This document shows, piece after piece, positions 55,156-64,000 of a DNA stretch of 64,000 nt. Source of the DNA: Laguncularia racemosa. Taxonomy: Eukaryota; Streptophyta; Magnoliopsida; Myrtales; Combretaceae. The DNA is taken from assembly GCA_037954665.1 (NCBI GenBank), contig JBBMOL010000118.1, positions 1,054,001 to 1,118,000 on the forward strand, read 5' to 3'. The first letter of the stretch is position 1; every line of letters starts with the position of its first letter. The notes beneath the pieces were generated by a model. It had not been told where the DNA came from, made no database searches, and saw nothing but the letters and a program-made list of their open reading frames with translations. Both the position numbers and the translations under genes were made by a program.

Positions 55156-57569
55156 TAACCTACCGCCTGATTATTACGATTAAGGACCTTATAGCCGAGT
55201 GAGTGAAAATCTAATGATTGTTGTTCCTTGCTTGTGTTTGTAATTAGCACACTCACATAGATATAAATATTGGATATATGAATTGGAATTATATATAGAG
55301 GTAATTTAGGGTACTGTATGTGCTTGAATGCTAATTTATCTTAATTGTACCTGGATAATTGATAATTGCTTTCCCTTGCATTTAAACTATAGAAATTGTG
55401 AGTGTCTCTATCTATTTGCTGTAGACGCTAAATAACTTAACTTAAGACTTTCTAGCTAATTGTGAGTGTCTCTACCTATTTGCGGGATGTAAGGGGATAG
55501 GAAAGGATCTAAGTAGATAGCTCACTTTTGTATTTTATCTAAGTTCTTATTTTAAATTTTAAATATGTAGCCTAAACTAAATTGTATTAAGATTTTTGAA
55601 CTTTGAAACTATAATATGCATTTGCAGAATTTATAATATTTTGCTACTCTAAATTATTATTATTTATCTCTATATTTCTTGAGAATTGTCAAACCCCGAT
55701 CGAGAATTTTAGATGTGAGTAGGCCTTATACGCTATAAGGCAAGCTCTTAGATAATAGAAGGGCTATCCTTGGGTTTCCATGTAACATATAGTAGAAACT
55801 ATACGTCCTAAGGGCCTACAAGGTATGACAATTTTGAAATATTATCAAAGTGTGAATGAAATTTAAAATTTGAACTTAGAAACCTTTAGAAAACCAACCC
55901 AAGGAAAGGCAAAGAGTGGTAGAACTAGGATAAAGCACATATCTAATATATGTTTCCTTCTTTAATTATCACACGTATTATAAAATACTATATTCACACA
56001 ACAAATTAGCCTAGCTGATGCCTTAAATTGGTGGATAGCCTTCGACTTTGAGATGGTGTGGCTAGTAGATTACATACATAGGCTGAGATTACTTTGTGAG
56101 GATTTAGCACTACTTGGTAGACCGCTTTCTCTACTACTTACCTTGATGTGGTGGAAGGTTGGATTGGGATAGTTTTGGACTTCTATCTACGTACAAATGA
56201 GACAATCAAGGAGGGGTGTCTATGCTAAGATAGAGATGATTTACATTTTAGAGAGGAGAACTTGAGAGTTGGGCTTAGGTGGACTTAGTGACGAGATGGC
56301 CTTGTAGTTGTAGAATGTGGTAGGTTGAAGTTTCTTGATTTTTCTATGTGGACTCTTACGAGGCAAGATGTGGTATTCACTAAAGAGAGGTGAGATGACC
56401 ATTCGAGGTTAGAGAGGGAGGGCATGATAGTAGCACCCTTTGTATTATGAGATTACCGAAAGAATGAGCTAATGTTCCCACCTTTCCTAAGGATAGGGGA
56501 GGTGGAGATGGATCCAATGGAGGAGATGTAGGAGGGTGTAGCCTTAGTAGAGATGTAAGACGTTGGGCATGAGATAGTAGTAGTAGAGTTGTAGGAGGGA
56601 TCGCTTAGTATTCCCTTGGTGTGGGGTAAGGATAGTATAGCAATCATAGCAATTCCACTAGACTAGAACATGGTGTAGGATGATGGAGTGGACATGAAGA
56701 TAGATGTGTTAGCGATGCCCCTAGATTTTTTGGGATATGCTAGTGATGCCTATGATTGATGATGAGATAATGCTTACAATTCCTAGCCTAGCGGGCCCTA
56801 ATTTAGCACCATATGGGCCTATTATGTTGGTCGGAGGCGAGCTTGTGCTCAATTTGGACAAGTTGATTATCGAGCCTGATCCTATAGACTATTTAACATT
56901 CGGTGAGCCAAACATAGCACACTTAAATGAATAGCTCGAGTTCTCGAGAGAGAGTAGTGGGGTGCCTTCTAGTGTAGATTCAACTAGACATTATTCATTA
57001 GTGGGTGATGGAGTGAGATGACTCTTCTCCTGGAGATCACTTAGTTGTAGGGAAAATGGACAATTGAGCTCACTATTTTGAGGCATGACATCTTATTTTG
57101 CATGATGATTCCCGACTTTTGATGATATGTACATGTGTAATATATATATGTTGATGTATTCTTGCAGATCTCAGCAAATGTTTTGGATCATGATCATAGA
57201 TGCTCCGGATTTTGTTCTAGGGATGATAGATGATCATTTTATATTTAGGAAATTAATATTGTAATGAACATATGTCCATTTTGATGTATTTAGACTTAGC
57301 AGGTGGAGACTCACTTACTTGAAGTGACCACCTTTAGGTGTAATGGCATGCTGCTAAAATTAATAAAAATTAAATGTGTTATTTCATTAATGAGAATTGC
57401 ATGTACCTTATTTCAATTTATGTTGCCAATGTATTAGTGAAATAAATTGGAAAGTGCAAGGAAAAAGAACATATTATGCATGTCTATATGAAAGGAGAGT
57501 ATGTGTGAAGAATATAAAATTGTACCATAAACATTGTATTAAAGACTAACCTAATAAATTATTATAGAG
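55156..57569 (+). other. Rest of the Tekay-like LTR and leader, unassigned
   Basis: No priming site identified. A coding-looking stretch at about 56000-57000 contains short open frames (for example 56737-56934) without a motif I recognise. The rest is AT-rich. Part of this should be LTR and leader of the Tekay-like element. Confidence 0.4.
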
Positions 57570-58358
57570 GATGTGGTTCCCTAGACGATTGCCACCAGCG
57601 GATAATACTATAAGAAATGATGCAAGACCTAGTTAAACCCACAACGGGACTAATGAGATCCTAGTTGCCATTGAAAGGAAAAATGAGTGGTTCCAATTGT
57701 ATTTGAAAAGACAACCACCACCACTAGCACCAACCCCAACACCTACCCTATTGCCACCAGTAGCGATGGAAGAGGCACCACCGCCACCACCACCACCACC
57801 GGTAGAGATGGCTCAAGTTGCCCCACTAAAGCCTCAATATCAGAGAAATATGCTACTAGACTTTATTAGGTGCAACAGATATTTGAAGGTAATACTAGAT
57901 GCCTAGAAGAAGCCGGCGATTGGATATCTCAAATTAAGAGATCATTTGAGGCTTTTGAAGTTCCACTACACTAGAGAGTAAATTTTGGCACTTACCTACT
58001 AAGGTTGAGAGCCCGAATGTGGTGGGATTTTAAAAGCAAAACCATGCCACCCCAATAAATTGAGAGGCATTCAAATGAGAATTCTGCAATAGTACTTTCC
58101 AAAGAGTCTACGTATCAAATACAATGAGGAGTTGTTTGCCATTCAAACAAGGGGGAGAAGCATTGTTCGCTATGAGACTAAGTTCAGGAGATTATTACAG
58201 TTTGCACCCCTTGAATATCAAATGAGTGATAGGTTAAAAATGCAAGTGTTTACTAAGGGACTAGATCCCAAGATGAGAAGGAAACTCGCTGAATTTAAGG
58301 TACAAACTTTTAATGAGATGGTGGAAAAAGCAAGAGTGCTGGAGAATGTTAAGAAGTA
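57570..58358 (+). pseudogene. Tekay-like gag
   Basis: Starts MWFPRRLPPADN near 57570, then a proline-rich stretch (PPPLAPTPTPTLLPP, 57715-57800) and, after several frame breaks, the gag core end: YFPKSLRIKYNEELFA (about 58092-58140) and KFRRLLQFAPLEYQMSDRLK (58171-58230), closing with a KARVLENVKK block. The core function is RNA packaging. The middle (57900-58090) holds stops and frame changes. Confidence 0.78.
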
Positions 58359-59049
58359 GGAGGCAGATACCTTCAAAATAAGATGTATGTTTTTGGGAAA
58401 AGGCTATTTGAGGGAGCCTAACATAGTAGGAAGAATAAGAGGTTTACACGATCTTAGAGTGCATTTTAAGCTGGGGTGAGGCTAGGATATAACCTTTATG
58501 TCACGTATTGGAAGTGTAAAGGCAAGCATTACCTTAAAGATTACCGATGTTGAGGAACAAATGTCATTATTGTGGAGAGGGCACATATGTGGTCACTACT
58601 TGTCTTAAGAAGAATATGACGACTTGCTTATATTGTAAGAAAGTGGGGAATTTGTTTGTAAACTACCTAAGGAGACAACAAGCCACTACACTAGCAGCTA
58701 AGCTACTTTTGATTACTAAGAGGCCAACAACAAGAAAAAATGGCAATAGCCAAGGTAATAATGAAAATTGCGCCAACCCTACAATTGGTACCGCATGGGT
58801 AATTAATCTTGAGGGAGCTTGGGATGGTGATAATTATGAAGAGGTGGAATTTGTAGTGTTGGATGCTAATGACTTGCTGATACAAAGCTAGTTGCAAGTA
58901 ATTACTTGAACTCAAATCCTATTCCTATTTATTTAATAAGCTAAACATTAAGAACGTGAAAACAAATTATAAAAGCTTTAAGGAAGAAAATCTAACCCCT
59001 AGTGAACATACGAATAGAAATTATACCTAAATTGTAAACTTACCCTTCT
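58359..59049 (+). pseudogene. Tekay-like zinc-knuckle region
   Basis: A 114-codon open frame (58547-58891) includes CHYCGEGTYVVTTC and CLYCKKVGNLFVNY. These are two cysteine-rich knuckles, the first lacking the usual histidine spacing. Downstream sequence to 59049 is AT-rich with stops. Confidence 0.65.
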
Positions 59050-60400
59050 AAACTTAGGACATATCACAATCGCTAGTCAACTAGCTTTCACACTTTGACA
59101 CGAGAGCAACTCAATCGTTTGTCACTTCCAAAGTAGCCGAACGGGCAAGAGTACCCATAGCTGCTATGAATTTAAGCTTTGGAGTGATCATGATTACTAA
59201 GGAGATAATCAGAGGTTGCCTAATGGGCATTCAAGGATATAAGACTAATGGTGATCTAATTATACTAGATATAAACAAGTATGACACTATATTGGGAATG
59301 AATTAGATGTCAATTGCATGAGCTATAATAGACTATCAAAAGAAGAAAGTAACATTTGACGACTCCGATGGACAAAAAGCAAAATTCATTGTAGAGTCTA
59401 CTTTTGCAAGATCTTTGGAGTTAAACTCTTATGAAGTGATTATAAACCGCGAAGAATTTTCTAAGAATGAGAGCTTGATGAATGTAGTAGAAGTTGAGTT
59501 AGAAAAGCCCGATTTGAAAGATATTCTTGTGGCTAATGAATTTCTTAATGTATTTCCGAAGAGCTACTAGGATTACCGCCCAAGAGAGAAATTGACTTTG
59601 AGATTAACTTGATGCCAAGTACAGAACCTATTTTAAAGGCACCTTACAGGATGACCCCAATTGAGCTTAAAGAGTTAAGGGAGCAATTTGCAGGAATTGT
59701 TGGATCAGGGTTTCATCCGCCTAAGTGTTTCACCATTGGGAGCACCGGTACTCTTTGTGAAAAAGAATGATGGCTCGATGAGACTTTGCATTGATTACTA
59801 AGAGTTTAAATAAATTTACTATCAAGAATAAGTATTTGTTGCCCTAAATCAACGACTTATTTGATCAATTGAAAGGAGCCAGTGTATTCACCTGAATTGA
59901 TCATCAGTCGCAGATTAAGTCAGAAAATGTTCCTATGATAACTTTTAGGAATCGATATGGGCATTACGAATTCCTGGAGATGCCATTTGGGTTAACAAAT
60001 TCCCCAACTACCTTTATAGATCCGATGAATAGGATTTCCAATCTGCTGCTAAACACATGTGTGATCAACTTCATTGACAACAATTTGGTTTATTTAGCTA
60101 CTCTAGAGCAGCACAAGGAACATTTAAGGACCGTATTCCAAACATTAAGGAAACATAAGTTACGTGCCAAATTGTCTAAGTATAATTTTTGGTTGAATGA
60201 GATATCATTCCTCGAACACATAATTTCAAGGTAGGGGATATCAGTAGACCCAGAGAAGATAAAGGTTGCAGTGGAATGGAAAAGGTTTGAGACAGTGACA
60301 AAAGTATGTAGTTTTTGGGGATCAGCGGGATATTATAGAAAATTTGTCAAGGACTTTTTGACAATAGCTAAATTGCTCACCTAGTTAATGTAAAAGCACT
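59050..60400 (+). pseudogene. Tekay-like protease and reverse transcriptase
   Basis: A decayed protease region (59050-59400) leads into a VANEFLNVFPKSY block (about 59530) and reverse transcriptase: LRLCIDY-like MRLCIDY near 59780, FRNRYGHYEFLEMPFGLTN (59944-60000), and the catalytic loop FIDNNLVY (near 60072), where Asn replaces the second catalytic Asp. GISVDPEKIKVAVEW and AGYYRKFVKDFLTI follow. Many stops and two or more frame changes. Confidence 0.82.
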
Positions 60401-60900
60401 AAAAGTTCAAATAGATTGAGGCTAGGAAACGAGCATTCCAAGAGCTAAAGTAGAGATTGCTATCAACAGTAATTTTGGTATTATTAGACACGGACAAGCT
60501 ATATACAATACATAGTGATGCATCAAAGAATGGGCTCGGATGTATATTGATGCAAAAAGAAAAGGTAATTGCCTACACATCAAGATAATTGCGGCCACAC
60601 AAGTAGAATTACCCGATGCATAACTTAGAGTTGGTTGTAGTAGTCTTTGCTTTGAAATTATGGAGGCATTACTTATATGGACAAAGGTGCAAAATATATA
60701 TTGATTACAAAAGCCTCAGGTACCTATTCATGCAGGAGTTAAATATGAGGCAAAGACAATGGTTAATCAACAATTATGATTTGGGAATAAATTACTCTTA
60801 AAGAAAAGTAAATGCCATCACTGATGCCTTAAGTAGGAAAAATCGTGCTAAGGTCATGTCTTTGCTGACAAAGCAAAAGGACCTAATCTGAAAATTTGAA
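60401..60900 (+). pseudogene. Tekay-like RNase H
   Basis: The frame at 60616-60801 carries HNLELVVVVFALKLWRHYL and RCKIYIDYKSLRYLFMQ, ending with an INYS block; a VNAITDALSRK end block lies at about 60805-60840. Degrades RNA in RNA-DNA hybrids in intact members. Confidence 0.8.
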
Positions 60901-62300
60901 AGGCTCAATCTAGAGTTTATGTGGCATGATTAGAACTCAGAATTTTCAAGTTTAACTATTGAGCCTACATTGATAGGAAGAATCAAAGAAGCTTAATAGA
61001 AGGACCCTACATTGATGTTGATAAAACAAGGAAAATATGTAAAAAAAATGTGGACTTTGAAGTCCAAGATGATGGAGTTGTCCAATTAAAGGGGAGATTA
61101 TACGTACCTAATGACAATGAACTCAAAAAGGAGATCATGAATGAATTGCATCGTTCTAGTTATGCCATCTACCTAGGAGGAACTAAGATTAATCAAGATC
61201 ATAAAGGAAATTTTTGGAGAAATGGAAAAAAGTAGGATGTGGTTATGTTTGTGATGAAAGGTGACACTTGTTAAAGGGTAAAAGCTAAACATCAAAGACT
61301 AGATGGGTTACTTCAACCCTTGCAAATCCTAGAGTAGAAATGGGACCAGATCATAATGGATTTTATAAGTGGATTGCCAACAACCACAATAAAGTATGAT
61401 GCTATATGGGGTTGTGGTGGATAGACTTATCAAGTCAACACATTTTCTTTCCATCAATAAGACATACCCATTGGAAAAATTGGCAAAGATCTATGTCAGG
61501 GAAATAGTGAGACTTCATGGGGTACCTATACGCATTGTGTCAAACAGGGATCCACAATTTGTGTCAAGATTTTGGGGAAGCTTACAAAGAGCATTGGGGA
61601 CTAAATTACAATTCAATACAGTATATCATCCCCAAACTGATGGACAATTAGAAAGGACTAACCAAACTCTAAACCCCTCCATATGAAGCTTTATATGGCT
61701 AGAAATATCAATCATCACTATTTTGGGATAATGTGAAAAAATTGGTGATAGGGCTAGATTTGGTGTAAGAGGATGTAGATAAGGTAGTCATTATTAAGAG
61801 CAAGATGAAAGAGTCTTAAGATCAATAGAAGAGTTAGGTAGACTTAAAACGATGACCATTGGACTTTGAAGTAGGAAATCATGTGTATCTGAAAGTGAGT
61901 CCAATCGAGAGCATATACCGAGCTAGGACACAAGGGAAATTAAGCTTGCATTATATTAGACCTCTTAAGATATTGGTTTGAAATGGGAATCTAGCATATC
62001 ATTTAGCATTGTCCCCAAATATATTAGAAATTCATAATGTCTTCCATGTATCAATCTTACATAAACATATTCCCAACTTGAACCAAATCGCTACCATCGA
62101 ACCAATGGTCCTAAAGGAGAATCTAACATATGAGAAACATTCGATTCAGATCTTAGGTCAAAAGAATCGGAAATTAAGGAATAAGGAGATCAAATATGTC
62201 AAGGTTTTGTGGTGAAACCATGGAAGAGAAGATGCTACTTAGGAAGTGGAAGACGAAGTAAGGAAGAGATATCTGCACCCATTCACCAATCTAAGTACGC
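60901..62300 (+). pseudogene. Tekay-like integrase with chromodomain-like tail
   Basis: Zinc-binding segment (about 61075-61280, with LHRSSYAIYLGGTK), catalytic core (61396-61686) with VVDRLIKSTHFL, VSNRDPQFVSRFWG and HPQTDGQLERTNQTL. The second catalytic Asp (in the SDRD-type motif) reads Asn. The C-terminal part has NVFHVSILHKHIPN (62037-62075) and a chromodomain-like block from about 62120 to 62300 (IKYVKVLW then a stop where WxNH is usual). In the family this tail guides insertion toward heterochromatin. Broken by stops and a deletion after the core. Confidence 0.8.
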
Positions 62301-62329
62301 CTTGAAGTTTTGAGGGAAAAACTTATTTT

Positions 62330-62342
62330 AAGGGGTGGAGGA
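62330..62342 (+). other. Polypurine tract of the Tekay-like element
   Basis: AAGGGGTGGAGGA directly before TGTAAAC, the start of the right LTR. The layout is typical of the lineage. Confidence 0.8.
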
Positions 62343-64000
62343 TGTAAACTTTAAAAAATTTCAATTCAAGATTTAGTATGAAGAAAAATGTCAACAAATA
62401 TGATGGAAAAACAAATACGAAAACCCAACTGCAAAATTAGATTTGCCTTGTGATACATGAACTAACTAGTGTATCCGAAACTTAAGGAACTCGAAACTTA
62501 ACCAAATCTTAATGATAGAAAATGACCTTATGAAAATTAAACTCAAATTTAGATATTCAAAAAGCCTAAATTCAATTCCCAAAATCTCATACCTATTCAT
62601 CAACATTAGGATTTCCTTCGGAATTGAGAAAAACCAACTTCGAGCTCGTAAAAACCCAAGATTTGGGTAAAATGAAACCGAAACTTAAATGATGACGAAC
62701 TACACTGTAATTAGTATAAAAATACATAAAAATTTAATTGAATCTAACTCTTTTAAACAATCAAATTGGGCAAAACAAAAATTAGAAAACATAGCCCCAA
62801 ACAATCCATATAGGTGGTGTTGAGAGGAGGAGAAAAATGGCAAGATTTGAACCAACAAATGATTAGATATTAAGACTAAATTTAATCTAGAAATTTTCCT
62901 GTATAAGCCATATTTAAGGCCCATTTAACCACAAGAAGACAAAAGGAATTGAGTAGCTAAAATAACCTTCTACACCTATTACCTAGAACATAGACCAATT
63001 AGGAAGCAATTGGGGAGTGACTAAGAAAACTAAGTAGAGTTAGTCTAAACAAGTATAAGGACAATTAGGTTGATGTAAATCTCTTCAATATCAATTCATG
63101 TCCCCTAAGATTCGACTTATCATCCATTTTGTAAAACTCTTACCTAAATAACCAAGCTATAGATCAATAGACAATACATTCTACTAAGTTATCCATTTCT
63201 GATTTCATTTCCACCTATTATCCACATGAAACCTCATTTTATTATGAGGAATTATAACAAAAAAATCTCCCCAAAAGATAGCCAAAAATCATATCACACT
63301 AGCCATCCCCAATCGCAAGTTTGCTTCCCCTATTGTACATTCCCAACGTCCACCCACTAATCATGCCTCTAACTGCACCCAACCAAGCCTAATTTCTGGT
63401 ATAATCTATGCCAATCAAGAGGCCATTTGAGGAGCTAAAGATCCAAGGAAGATTAGAACTAAAGGCCATTGTAAGAGGAAGTAGAAAGAGAAAAATCTAG
63501 GCACTCTAAATTGCATCAATGTATAGGACTTCCTTCAATTTTGCTAGTAATTATTTTTTATTTTTTTATATTACTCTGATTTCCTCAAAGTATAATAGGG
63601 TTATGTTGCTTTGATTTTATAAGTTTATATGTACATTTGGAGTATATTTAGCATTGGTAATATGTTAGAAATTTAACCCCAATTTTAGGATGCAAAACCT
63701 TGGAGCATCACCTTCCAATGTAGCTTATATATAGAAGTTTTAGAAAAATATAAAGAGATAAGAATTTGGAGACTTATAAGACTTTTGGATGCTCATTTCT
63801 AGGTGTTAATTAAGTGTATTCTTGATGTATTACTTGCAGTCATAACCATGGAAAGCATTAGATACTAAACTAGACCCTTTAGTAACAAGATAATTGGAAT
63901 GAGTGGCAAGATGGATTCAAGGATCCTCAAAACCATGCTAAACCCATTTGAATCTAGAAATTTTTTAATTTCCAAAACCTAAGAATGTTAAAATAATATT
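62343..64000 (+). repeat. Tekay-like right LTR (continues past the window)
   Basis: Starts TGTAAACTTT. The segment 63050-63770 matches the three left LTR fragments in order. The first ~700 bases and the part after 63770 have no match in the left copy, and no terminal CA with a target duplication is visible before the window ends. Confidence 0.78.

Larger units (their letters stand above)
44045..64000 (+). mobile_element. Tekay-like Ty3/gypsy element hosting two insertions
   Basis: Left LTR fragments at 44045-44291, 47799-48044 and 54879-55155 align in order with the right LTR at about 63050-63770. Two complete insertions with their own target duplications separate them. Gag-pol remnants (57570-62300), a polypurine tract (62330-62342) and the right LTR (from 62343) follow. 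The element runs past the right edge. The chromodomain-like tail and gag type place it near Tekay/Del; this is by motif recognition. Confidence 0.82.

Overview
This is plant nuclear DNA, almost certainly from a flowering plant. It is AT-rich and built nearly entirely of transposable elements nested in one another. I found no host gene, rRNA, tRNA or CRISPR array. The evidence is Ty3/gypsy and Ty1/copia gag-pol remnants, priming sites matching plant initiator-tRNA(Met) usage, a Mutator-like (MULE) transposon, and a plant mobile domain gene. Several chromovirus copies and the lack of genes suggest pericentromeric or other heterochromatin; that is inference.

Layout. 1-4455: 5' half of a minus-strand Athila-like element (LTR 2805-4455) inserted into a minus-strand copia gag (4456-6293). 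7621-17630: a 10 kb MULE with ~130-160 bp inverted repeats, a decayed transposase (+), an antisense plant-mobile-domain pseudogene, and an eight-copy ~145 bp satellite. Inside the transposase (9372-11639) sits a gag-only LTR element whose right end carries an inverted LTR. 17641-20036: unassigned AT-rich DNA. 20042-22233: a second gag-only LTR element with normal direct LTRs.

22500-36030: a three-level nest. An old minus-strand Tekay-like pol is split by a minus-strand gypsy element (23349-35501, duplication CATCC). The left LTR of that element is split by a plus-strand CRM-like chromovirus (24202-30940, duplication CAACA). 36570-41300: very decayed plus-strand gypsy material with three tandem LTR copies. 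41300-44044: repeat-like sequence I cannot assign.

44045-64000: a plus-strand Tekay-like element (gag-pol 57570-62300, right LTR from 62343). Its left LTR was hit twice: by a truncated minus-strand gypsy (44292-47793, duplication AAACT) and by a second CRM-like copy (48045-54873, duplication TCTAG).

All coding regions are broken. In the two CRM-like copies most stop codons are C-to-T or G-to-A changes, as expected from decay of methylated DNA. The best-supported unusual signals are the inverted-LTR insertion with two identical termini, the stop codon shared by both gag-only copies, reading frames that continue through the polypurine tract into the LTR, the MULE carrying a plant mobile domain sequence, and CACGGCCGTG palindromes shared by different LTR families.
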